Below, piece by piece: positions 49,077 to 56,753 of a stretch of DNA of 64,000 nt. Location of the stretch: assembly GCF_016881405.1 (NCBI RefSeq), contig NZ_WOFE01000001.1, positions 310,001 through 374,000 of the forward strand, read 5' to 3'. This DNA is from Deefgea chitinilytica (lineage in GTDB: Bacteria; Pseudomonadota; Gammaproteobacteria; Burkholderiales; Chitinibacteraceae). Numbering within the stretch: the first letter of the stretch is position 1; every line of letters begins with the position of its first letter. Both the position numbers and the translations under genes were made by a program. Under the pieces are notes generated by a model. That model worked only from the letters and a program-made list of their open reading frames with translations. It was not told the DNA's origin and did not search any database.

Positions 49077-50085
49077 TGGACGATTCCTGACGGGATTCGA
49101 CAATATTAAGGGCTTCTTCGATTAAGCGCCAATCGGCGTTCTTCAGCAGTGACGCATCTGACAACATTCTGCGCCAATGTCGTGCACCATGAATGCCTTG
49201 GTATAAGCCTAAAATATGCCGCGCCACATAGCGCAGCGGTGTACCTGCACTCAGTTCCGCATCGACAAACCCACGTAGGTTCTCCATCGCAGCGCGGCGC
49301 GTTTTGGCAATATGCGCTGCACCATAAATTGCCGCATCGACCTCAGTTAAAATCCACGGATTGTGGTACGCCTCGCGCCCGACCATCACGCCATCGACGT
49401 GTTGTAAATGTATTTGGCTATCGGCAATCGTCGTAATCCCACCATTAATAATGATTTCGAGTTGCGGAAAATCACGCTTTAGTTGGTAGGCATAATCATA
49501 TTTCAGCGGCGGAATATCGCGATTTTCTTTTGGGCTCAAGCCTTTCAAAATCGCATTGCGCGCATGCACGATAAAGGTATTGCAACCAGCTTTAGCAACA
49601 TGGCCGACAAAATCACGGACAAAACTATAATCTTCAATTTTGTCGATGCCGATGCGGTGCTTCACCGTCACATCGATATTGCACGCGTCACGCATTGCTT
49701 TCACGCCATCAGCGACGAGGTTGGGTTCTAGCATTAAGCATGCACCAAACGAACCCGATTGCACGCGCTCACTCGGGCAGCCCACATTCAAATTGACCTC
49801 GTTATAGCCCCATTGCTCAGCGATTTTGGCGCATTTGGCCAAGTCGGCGGGTTCTGAGCCACCCAATTGCAACGCCAACGGATTTTCCGCCGGATCAAAG
49901 CGCAAATGACGCATCTGATCACCATGAATAATCGCCCCGGTATTGACCATTTCGGTATACAACCAAGTGTGCTGGCTCAACTCACGAGCGAACCGCCGAT
50001 AAAAACGGTCTGTCCAGTCGAGCATCGGGGCAATGCAGAAGCGGTGGGAAGGGGGATTTGGAGTTTGGGTCTTGATTTCGGACAT
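49057..50085 (-). CDS. dusA: tRNA-dihydrouridine(20/20a) synthase DusA
   Basis: 342 residues. FMN TIM-barrel with APMLDWTDRFYRRF, TEMVNTGAIIHGD, LQLGGSEPADLAKCA, the catalytic Cys in NVGCPSERVQSGSFGACLM, KHRIGID, and HARNAILKGLSPKENRDIPPL, typical of the DusA subfamily. It reduces uridine 20 in tRNA D-loops. It overlaps the protease gene by 20 nt. Confidence 0.96.
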   Translation of the reverse strand: MSEIKTQTPNPPSHRFCIAPMLDWTDRFYRRFARELSQHTWLYTEMVNTGAIIHGDQMRHLRFDPAENPLALQLGGSEPADLAKCAKIAEQWGYNEVNLNVGCPSERVQSGSFGACLMLEPNLVADGVKAMRDACNIDVTVKHRIGIDKIEDYSFVRDFVGHVAKAGCNTFIVHARNAILKGLSPKENRDIPPLKYDYAYQLKRDFPQLEIIINGGITTIADSQIHLQHVDGVMVGREAYHNPWILTEVDAAIYGAAHIAKTRRAAMENLRGFVDAELSAGTPLRYVARHILGLYQGIHGARHWRRMLSDASLLKNADWRLIEEALNIVESRQESSNVSQNA

Positions 50086-50212
50086 TACAGTATTGATTTC
50101 ATCGTGGTGTAGGGCACAGCCCTGAATCGGGCTTATTTTACGCGTTTGGCGGCGGACTGGCTTGTTTTAGTCGACTGGAGGGGGGTTACTGAGGTAAAGC
50201 AAACTAAGAGCA

Positions 50213-50251
50213 AAACCCCGCTGTCGACTGGTATCGCGTAGCGGGTCTTTG
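50213..50251 (-). terminator. Possible terminator after the PEP-CTERM gene
   Basis: Minus strand ACCCGCT ... AGCGGGGTTTTG with a 17-nt loop. 12 nt after the final TAA of the split gene. Confidence 0.55.
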
Positions 50252-50262
50252 GGTGTTGCGAA

Positions 50263-50853
50263 TTATTTTGCTTTGCGGCGACGTGCTGCCAGCAGGCCAA
50301 CCAAACCCATGCCCATCAAGGCGTAGGTTTCTGGCTCTGGTACTGGTGCTACTGCTTCGTTGACGCGAATGTTGTCGAATACGGAGTGGTTTGTGTAGTT
50401 ACCATCTGAGAAGGTTACCCGGTTCAGGCCAGTCCAATTTAGGGTGGCGAGGGTTGGTGCAGTCGTCGACGAGAAAATGTCTTGGCTGTATGTGAGTGTT
50501 GAACCAACGTAGCCTTCGATGCGCGTAATGCCTGCGTTCTATGCTTTGGTGATGAACAGATCATTCAGCGTGAAGGCTGTGTTGCTTGAAAATGAGGCTG
50601 GGCTGCCATAACCGTTATAGGCGACGTTGTTGCCTGATACCACGCCATGACCATAGCCTGTGCTTTCATATCCGCCAACAGTGCCATTCAGCGCATATAC
50701 ATTGTCCCAGTTGAAGCCTTGGTAGCTAATGCTGATTTGATTGCTTGTATCTGAAATTAGCTCGTCAAATGTAATGACTGTGGCTGATGCAATTGACGAG
50801 GCTGCGGTGAGTGTTGCGAAAACAGCAAGTGATGCAATTTTAGATTTGAACAT
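50263..50853 (-). pseudogene. PEP-CTERM sorting-domain protein interrupted by an in-frame TAG
   Basis: The 591-nt frame codes for a 196-residue protein with one internal amber codon (codon 105, 50541-50539). The N-terminal part has a signal peptide (SLAVFATLTAASSIASA) and a Gly/Tyr/Asn-rich exported domain (VITFDELISDTSNQISISYQGFNWDNVYA). The part after the TAG stays in the same frame: NAGITRIEGYVGSTLTYS ... NWTGLNRVTFSDGNY, then VPEPETYALMGMGLVGLLAARRRKAK. That end is a textbook PEP-CTERM signal (PEP motif, helix, Arg cluster) for exosortase processing. No other lesion is seen, so the stop is recent, an assembly error, or read through. No exosortase gene is in the window. Confidence 0.85.
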
Positions 50854-51435
50854 GTTTTACCCGTTTCATTAATGAAGTGGTGTCATATTGGAGAAAACCG
50901 CAATTGACATCGCGCAACGTAAAATAATTTCTTCTGGTTTCAAAACAGATTATTCTTATACAGCTGTGATTACGTTCTCATTTTTCTATAAGCTGTTGAA
51001 TTTATTCGGCAATATTTTTTTAATATTTTGTATTAATTTGAGACAGTTTCAAGAAAGTGTGTTGCTTGTTTGCGTGAATATACTGTTTTTGAATGGTTGT
51101 TGATGTTGTGCGCTCTTGCTACTGAAGGTGTGCAGTCGATATTGGATGTTGAGCCAGCCCATTGATGCTGGTTTTTTTGTGGGTGTGAATATGCCAGTTG
51201 CAGCAAAGAAACCGTGTGTGAAGTCCAAGCTCATTGGTGGCAGGTTCGGAAGGCGTTAGATTTGTTGTGAGGTATTCGCACTGTGTGAACTTGTAATAGC
51301 CGTTACTTAACACAGGGAGTAGTGGGGCAAATTATTGACCGTAGAGTGTCTTTTAGATTAGAAGTATTTGTTTGTAGCTGATGAATTTGAATGCTTTTCA
51401 AGTCATACCTCCAAAAATATTAATACTAAGCCGTA
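50854..51435. other. AT-rich 0.6-kb intergenic region with an orphan terminator
   Basis: No convincing gene: open frames here start with TTG or lack coding pattern. A good rho-independent terminator on the + strand (CCAGC-CCATTGAT-GCTGG then T7, 51154-51178) has no protein gene upstream of it, so a small RNA from the + strand is possible. Base composition is lower in GC than the flanks. Confidence 0.45.
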
Positions 51436-51468
51436 AAAAACGGCCTTCGCACTGAAGGCCGTTTTACT
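51436..51468 (-). terminator. Rho-independent terminator after the DUF808 gene
   Basis: AAAACGGCCTTC-AGTGC-GAAGGCCGTTTTTT on the minus strand; 12-bp stem with T6, 9 nt after the stop. Confidence 0.93.
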
Positions 51469-51476
51469 GATGAGGC

Positions 51477-52439
51477 TTATTTTTTAAATAGGCCGATGAT
51501 TTTCCCAAGCACCGTCACCACGAGCAAGGTCGCCGCGCCCGCCACCACACCTGCAATTGTATTTAACAACGAGGGCGTTAAGATCGCCAGCGTGTGGCCA
51601 AAATACGGAATGGTTTCGGCATCGTGACCAAGGTGCTCGATGGTGTGGTGTAGGTAATCAATGCCGTGGGTGATAATGCCGCCGCCGACCATAAACATCG
51701 CCAAGGTGCCGACAATCGCTAAGAGGCGCATCAATTTGGGCGCGCCAGCCAAGAGGCCACGGCCAATGGTTTGCAAGAAGGCGCTGGGGCGCTGATTCAG
51801 ATACAGCCCTGCGTCGTCCATTTTGACAATGCCTGCCACTAGACCGTAAACGCCAACGGTCATAATGACGGAGATGCCGGCTAAGACGGTGAGTTTGCTC
51901 ATAAATGCCATGCTGGCCACGGTGCCGAGCGTGATGACGATGATTTCGGCTGAGAGTACAAAATCGGTGCGGATGGCACCTTGGATTTTGTCTTTCTCAT
52001 AGGCGACCAGATCGACTTCGCTGTCGTTGACTGCTTCGCTGAGCGCTTGATGTTCGGCTTCTTCTTCTGCATGGCTGTGCAAAAAAGGATGGGCGATTTT
52101 TTCAAAGCCTTCAAAACACAGATACAAACCGCCGAGCATTAAGAGCGGCATAATCAGTGGGATGGGATAGCCAAAGGCTTTGAGTTGGTCTTCGATAAAG
52201 CTAATTAATAATGCGGCGGGGACTAAAATCAGTTTGTTTTTAAATGAGCCTTTGGCGACAGCCCAAACGACGGGTAATTCGCGCTCGGCGCGTACGCCGG
52301 AGACTTGCTGGGCGTTGAGCGCCAAATCGTCGCCGAGGACGCCGGCGGTTTTTTTGGCGGCCACTTTGGTCATGACCGATACGTCGTCAAGTACCGCGGC
52401 GATGTCGTCGAGTAATACTAAAAGGCTGGCTCCGGCCAT
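51477..52439 (-). CDS. DUF808 family membrane protein (YedI-like)
   Basis: 320 residues. Opens MAGASLLVLLDDIAAVLDDVSVMTKVAAKKTAGVLGDDLALNAQQV, the family hallmark, followed by about six membrane helices and a conserved central part (LILVPAALLISFIEDQLKAF, LLMLGGLYLCFEGFEKI). Inner-membrane protein of unknown function, widespread in proteobacteria. Monocistronic. Confidence 0.92.
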   Translation of the reverse strand: MAGASLLVLLDDIAAVLDDVSVMTKVAAKKTAGVLGDDLALNAQQVSGVRAERELPVVWAVAKGSFKNKLILVPAALLISFIEDQLKAFGYPIPLIMPLLMLGGLYLCFEGFEKIAHPFLHSHAEEEAEHQALSEAVNDSEVDLVAYEKDKIQGAIRTDFVLSAEIIVITLGTVASMAFMSKLTVLAGISVIMTVGVYGLVAGIVKMDDAGLYLNQRPSAFLQTIGRGLLAGAPKLMRLLAIVGTLAMFMVGGGIITHGIDYLHHTIEHLGHDAETIPYFGHTLAILTPSLLNTIAGVVAGAATLLVVTVLGKIIGLFKK

Positions 52440-52585
52440 GGTTCATCCTTGTTGATTCAGGGCAATGTAATGTGGGCGTTAATATACCTGAAGTTTGCTG
52501 GCCAGCGTTGTGCGTCAGCGCGAATCGGATAAAAATTCTGCATCGGTGCTTGTGTGATTATTGATTTTATAAAGTCAAAAACAGA

Positions 52586-52672
52586 GTCCACGAAAGACAC
52601 GAACAGCACGAATAAAGGCAAAACAGCAAACCTCAACAGAATCTAAATTTTATTTTCGTGTTTTTCGTGGAC
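52586..52672. repeat. Dispersed inverted repeat (GTCCACGAAAnACACGAA type), copy 2
   Basis: 18-bp arms at 52586-52603 and 52655-52672 match in 17 of 18 positions. The same arms flank 16992-17164. It lies in the 320-bp gap between the DUF808 gene and pflA, which has no gene. Confidence 0.75.
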
Positions 52673-52730
52673 AATAGGTTTTGAATTTGTTGAGGTGGAT
52701 GAAGCGCTGTAGGTATTTTGCTTCAAGATA

Positions 52731-52757
52731 AAAATGCCCACTTCATCGTGGGCATTG
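52731..52757 (-). terminator. Rho-independent terminator after pflA
   Basis: ATGCCCAC-GATGAA-GTGGGCATTTTT on the minus strand; 8-bp stem with T5 directly after the pflA stop. Confidence 0.88.
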
Positions 52758-52759
52758 GG

Positions 52760-53560
52760 TCAACAACAGAACAGGCCTTGGGCGCGAAATTGCTCGCGGA
52801 CGCGGTGGACGAGTTCTTGGCTGGGCGGGCGGGTGTCGGTGAGTTCGTATTTCATGCCGAGCTCGGCCCATTTGTCTTCGCCCATTTTATGAAACGGTAA
52901 CACTTCTACGCGCTCGATTAGATCTGGGGCTTGGCGGTTCAAGTCGCCTAAGTACTGTGCCAAACCGGCGACGTCTTGCTCGTCGTCGCTGATACCGGGC
53001 ACCAAGACATAGCGCAGCCAGATTTTCTTTTGCAGGCGAATCAGTCGCTCGGTAAAGTCGAGCGTCGGTTGCAGCGGTTTGCTTGTCAGCGCTTCGTATT
53101 TTTCGGGGTTAAATTGCTTGATGTCGAGCAGCACCAAGTCGATGTTATCGAAGTATTCATCGGGCAAATGCGCGGCCAAGAAGCCTTGGGTATCGAGTGC
53201 GGTATGAATTTTGAGCTGCTGCTTGGCGCGGCGGAAAATTTCGCCGACAAAATGCGCTTGCATTAATGGCTCGCCGCCCGAAATTGTAAGCCCACCGGCT
53301 ATGCGCAGGAAGCTAGCGTATTTGCCGATTTCGGCGACGATGGCGTCAACCGTGTATTGCTTGCCGTTGTGTAGCTTCCAAGTGTCGGGATTGTGGCAAT
53401 ACAGGCAGCGAAATTGGCAACCACTCACAAACAGCGCAAAGCGCATGCCAGGGCCATCGACTGCGGCGCCGGTTTCGATTGAATGGACGTAGCCAATTTG
53501 ATTGCCATCGGCATCAAAAGCAGCAGGGACGATTTCACCAGCGGGTTTGTTGTTCTGCAT
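52760..53560 (-). CDS. pflA: Pyruvate formate-lyase activating enzyme
   Basis: 266 residues. Radical SAM cysteines C48-x3-C52-x2-C55 (SGCQFRCLYCHNP), GGLTISGGEPLMQ, ALDTQGF, LLDIKQFNPEKY and the RYVLVPGISDD segment. It generates the glycyl radical on PflB and could equally act on the mini-GrcA domain encoded just upstream. GGAATTC before the ATG. It lies 132 nt downstream of the mini-GrcA gene. Confidence 0.96.
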   Translation of the reverse strand: MQNNKPAGEIVPAAFDADGNQIGYVHSIETGAAVDGPGMRFALFVSGCQFRCLYCHNPDTWKLHNGKQYTVDAIVAEIGKYASFLRIAGGLTISGGEPLMQAHFVGEIFRRAKQQLKIHTALDTQGFLAAHLPDEYFDNIDLVLLDIKQFNPEKYEALTSKPLQPTLDFTERLIRLQKKIWLRYVLVPGISDDEQDVAGLAQYLGDLNRQAPDLIERVEVLPFHKMGEDKWAELGMKYELTDTRPPSQELVHRVREQFRAQGLFCC

Positions 53561-53692
53561 GTGAATTCCAGAGTGGTTTTTTTGATTTTAACTGATGCGT
53601 GTTACTCCAAGCGTCAATTTTATAAACTAAACGCGGGATGTAAAAACGGACCGCAGGCATGCCAGCGATCCGTTGGGGCGAGGCGTATTCAA

Positions 53693-53881
53693 TTAGCACT
53701 TGTCGTGGAAAGTGCGATTAATTACGTCGAGTTGTTGTTCGCGGGTTAGTTTCACAAAGTTCACGGCGTAGCCCGATACGCGCACGGTGAGTTGTGGGTA
53801 TTTGTCTGGATTTTCCATCGCGTCTTCGAGTGTTTCTTTGTTTAAGACATTCATGTTCAAGTGAAATAGCTGTGCCATCAT
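53693..53881 (-). CDS. Free-standing glycyl-radical domain, minimal GrcA-like protein
   Basis: 62 residues, starting ATGATG with AAGGA six nt upstream. The whole protein equals the C-terminus of PflB: from [10 protein letters not shown] to the end, 51 of 59 residues are the same, including the radical glycine Gly37 in RVSGYAVNF. GrcA (YfiD) of enterobacteria does the same job, replacing oxygen-cleaved PflB C-termini, but is about 127 residues with its own N-terminal part; here only the glycyl-radical part is present. It lies between pflB and pflA on the same strand. It is either a minimal spare part or a duplicated fragment; the intact frame and good RBS favour a functional gene. Confidence 0.8.
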   Translation of the reverse strand: MMAQLFHLNMNVLNKETLEDAMENPDKYPQLTVRVSGYAVNFVKLTREQQLDVINRTFHDKC

Positions 53882-53891
53882 TTGTCCTTTT

Positions 53892-53938
53892 GGGTATGTG
53901 GTTGTAGCAGTTATAAACTATTGCTTAGATGGCAATAC
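53892..53938 (+). repeat. 47-bp GGGTAT...ATAC element, copy 8
   Basis: Begins GGGTATGTGGTTGTAGC, ends GATGGCAATAC and is followed by CC. It lies between the pflB stop and the mini-GrcA ribosome binding site, in the leader of that gene. The arms pair only at the ends and around the conserved TA. Confidence 0.65.
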
Positions 53939-53968
53939 CCTTATGAGATATTGCCATGCTAAGTCAAA

Positions 53969-56302
53969 TTAACACTTCGCGTGGAAAGTGCGGTTAATCA
54001 CGTCCATCTGTTGTTCGCGAGTCAATTTCACAAAATTCACGGCGTAGCCTGAAACACGTATCGTTAATTGTGGATAGTTTTCTGGGTGCTCCATCGCATC
54101 CATCAAGGTATCTTTATTCAACACATTCATGTTCAAGTGGAACAATTGGTTGGCGTCTTGTTCGATTTCAGCCAATTTTTCATCCACTTTATCTGAGGTC
54201 ATGCAAGCAGAGCATTCATCGCCGTGTGGGCCAAACAAACCATCAATTGACGCAGCCAGTGTTTTCACGCGGTCGGTGGCGTTGTGACCTAATGCATCTG
54301 GTGTCATCGACGCAGTCCAAGACACGCCATCCAATGCTGATTCGTATGGAATCTTCGACACTGAGAAGCCCGCAGCGACAAAACCGTTGGTATCACGGCC
54401 ATTCATCGGGTTTGCGCCCGGAGAGAATGGCGCGCCTGAGCGGCGACCGTCTGGGGTGTTACCGGTTTTTTTGCCGTAAACCACGTTCGATGTGATCGTC
54501 AATACCGATTGAGTTGGCATTGAATCGCGGTAGAACACCGGTTGTGCTTTGATTTTTTCCATAAACGCAGTTGATAACCAAACGGCGATATCATCAGCGC
54601 GATCATCGTTATTACCGTAGGCTGGGTATTCGCCTTCGATCACGTAATCGACTGCTAAGCCTGCTTCGTTACGCTTGATGTGTACTTTGGCGTGTTTAAC
54701 GGCTGATAGTGAGTCAGCAGCCACTGACAGACCAGCGATACCGCAGGCCATCGTGCGCAAGATGTCACGATCATGCAGTGCCATTTCGATGCGTTCGTAT
54801 GCGTATTTGTCATGCATGTAATGGATGGCATTGAGTGCCGTTACATAGGTTTTGGCGAGCCAGTCGAGCATTTTGTCGTACTTGCTCATCAATTCATCAT
54901 ACTCAAGCACGTCGCCTTTAATCGGTTCGAAGCCTTTAGCAACCAATTTGCCAGTTTTTTCGTCCACACCGCCGTTGATGGCGTAGAGCATGGCTTTGGC
55001 CAAATTCACACGAGCACCGAAGAATTGCATTTGCTTACCGACGCGCATTGCGGAAACGCAGCAGGCAATTGCGTAGTCATCGCCCCATTTTGGTTTCATC
55101 AAGTCGTCGTTTTCGTACTGAATCGCCGAGGTGTCGATTGATACTTTGGCGCAGAATTCTTTAAAGCCTTGTGGGAATGAAGTCGACCACAACACAGTCA
55201 AGTTTGGCTCTGGTGCTGGTCCAAGATTGTAAAGCGTGTTTAATACACGGAAGCTAGTTTTGCTGACCAGTGTACGACCGTCTTCGCCCATGCCGCCGAT
55301 TGATTCAGTAACCCAAGTTGGGTCGCCAGAGAATAGATCATCGTATTCTGGGGTACGCAAGAAACGCACGATACGTAATTTCATCACCAGATGGTCGATC
55401 AATTCTTGGGCTTGTGATTCGGTAATGGTGCCTTCACGCAAATCACGCTCAAAGTACACGTCAAGGAAAGTTGAAATACGGCCAATCGACATCGCTGCGC
55501 CGTTTTGTTCTTTAACAGCCGCGAGGTAACCGAAGTACAGCCATTGCACCGCTTCTTGTGCAGTTGCGGCAGGGCGGCTGATGTCAAAGCCGTAGTTTTT
55601 CGCCATTTGTTTCAGTTCAGACAGCGCTTTGATTTGCTCTGACAATTCTTCACGCAAGCGGATAATGGCTTCGGTAAATGGTACGTTGTCGATTTCAGAT
55701 TTTTCGCGTTTTTTGTCGGCAATCAGGAAATCTACACCGTACAGCGCCACACGGCGATAGTCACCAATGATACGGCCACGGCCATAGGCATCTGGCAAGC
55801 CAGTGATCACACCTGAGCTACGGCAGGCCAAGATTTCTGGGGTATAGGCATCAAATACGGCGTTATTGTGATCTTTACGATATTTAGTGAAAATATCTTT
55901 GATCTGTGGATTCATTTCAAAGTGGTAGGCTTTTAGACCATTCTCTACCATTTTCAAGCCGCCGTTTGGCATGATCGCGCGGCGTAGTGGGGCGTCGGTT
56001 TGCAAACCAACGATGGTTTCGAGTTCTTTATTGATATAACCTGGGCCGTGTGCGGTGATGCTAGAGCCCACTGAAGTTGAGACTTCTAAAACACCACGTT
56101 TGCGTTCTTCTTTAAGAAGCGCAGACAGTTCTGTCCATAATTGGGTGGTGCGCTCGGTCGGGCCAGCAAGGAAAGTATCGTCACCCAAATACGGTGTGTA
56201 GTTGGCTTGAATAAATTCGCGAACCAGTACTTTTTCTTGCCATTCGCCTGCAGTGAAATTACGCCAAGCGTTGATTTGCAGGTTTTCTTGAGGGGCATTC
56301 AT
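53969..56302 (-). CDS. pflB: Formate C-acetyltransferase (pyruvate formate-lyase)
   Basis: 777 residues. Active-site pair C414-C415 in [13 protein letters not shown], radical Gly752 in RVSGYAVNF, and the conserved [20 protein letters not shown] start. It converts pyruvate and CoA to acetyl-CoA and formate under anoxia. AGGAG ten nt upstream. The upstream region holds two FNR-type boxes, consistent with anaerobic induction. The C-terminal 59 codons are duplicated in the next gene downstream. Confidence 0.98.
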   Translation of the reverse strand: MNAPQENLQINAWRNFTAGEWQEKVLVREFIQANYTPYLGDDTFLAGPTERTTQLWTELSALLKEERKRGVLEVSTSVGSSITAHGPGYINKELETIVGLQTDAPLRRAIMPNGGLKMVENGLKAYHFEMNPQIKDIFTKYRKDHNNAVFDAYTPEILACRSSGVITGLPDAYGRGRIIGDYRRVALYGVDFLIADKKREKSEIDNVPFTEAIIRLREELSEQIKALSELKQMAKNYGFDISRPAATAQEAVQWLYFGYLAAVKEQNGAAMSIGRISTFLDVYFERDLREGTITESQAQELIDHLVMKLRIVRFLRTPEYDDLFSGDPTWVTESIGGMGEDGRTLVSKTSFRVLNTLYNLGPAPEPNLTVLWSTSFPQGFKEFCAKVSIDTSAIQYENDDLMKPKWGDDYAIACCVSAMRVGKQMQFFGARVNLAKAMLYAINGGVDEKTGKLVAKGFEPIKGDVLEYDELMSKYDKMLDWLAKTYVTALNAIHYMHDKYAYERIEMALHDRDILRTMACGIAGLSVAADSLSAVKHAKVHIKRNEAGLAVDYVIEGEYPAYGNNDDRADDIAVWLSTAFMEKIKAQPVFYRDSMPTQSVLTITSNVVYGKKTGNTPDGRRSGAPFSPGANPMNGRDTNGFVAAGFSVSKIPYESALDGVSWTASMTPDALGHNATDRVKTLAASIDGLFGPHGDECSACMTSDKVDEKLAEIEQDANQLFHLNMNVLNKDTLMDAMEHPENYPQLTIRVSGYAVNFVKLTREQQMDVINRTFHAKC

Positions 56303-56455
56303 TTGGGTGAGACTCCTATGGGCGATGTCTGTTGGACAATCTTTGGGCCGAAGCTTTCAATTGGTCGATTGAAAGCACATCAGTTCACTGCCGGATTGGG
56401 CAATGTGTTCTTTAATACGCATTAAATCATCGTAACAATATTGTCATTCTAAAAT

Positions 56456-56469
56456 TTGATGTACATCAT
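56456..56469. promoter_or_regulatory. FNR/ANR box upstream of pflB (proximal)
   Basis: TTGAT-GTAC-ATCAT, 9 of 10 consensus positions, 154 nt before the pflB ATG. A position near -40 of a pflB promoter is possible. Confidence 0.75.
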
Positions 56470-56629
56470 ATTCCAGAAGATGTTCTTCAATATTTCTCAC
56501 TACACAAAATTGTTTAGAATCAAACTGCTTTAAAAATAATTGTGTTGGTAAATATCGCTTTCATGACAATATCTTATGCCTTTAATTGGCAAAATGGAAT
56601 GTGAAAAGTGGCAGAAGGTGCGTAAGAAA

Positions 56630-56643
56630 TTGATTTAAATCAA
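56630..56643. promoter_or_regulatory. FNR/ANR box upstream of pflB (distal, perfect)
   Basis: TTGAT-TTAA-ATCAA, a perfect match to the FNR consensus, 174 nt from the proximal box. Followed at 56648-56665 by a separate 7-bp palindrome. Confidence 0.8.
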
Positions 56644-56647
56644 GGTA

Positions 56648-56665
56648 GGAATTGCGATCAATTCC
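56648..56665. promoter_or_regulatory. Palindromic operator-like site
   Basis: GGAATTG-CGAT-CAATTCC, perfect 7-bp arms; 4 nt from the FNR box. It could be another regulator's site (anoxic or redox control); no known family is assigned. Confidence 0.4.
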
Positions 56666-56704
56666 GTAGTGAGGAAATGAGCATTGCAAGATCAGAAATA
56701 GTAG

Positions 56705-56751
56705 ACGTATTGCCTTCTAAACGCCATTTAATCTGGCTTAGAGGGCAATAC
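56705..56751 (+). repeat. 47-bp GTAT...ATAC element, copy 9 (start ACGTAT)
   Basis: Near-perfect hairpin: arms GTATTGCCTTCTAAAC / G-C-TTAGAGGGCAATAC pair in about 14 positions. It lies 2 nt beyond the dnaE stop codon. Confidence 0.75.
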
Positions 56752-56753
56752 AT

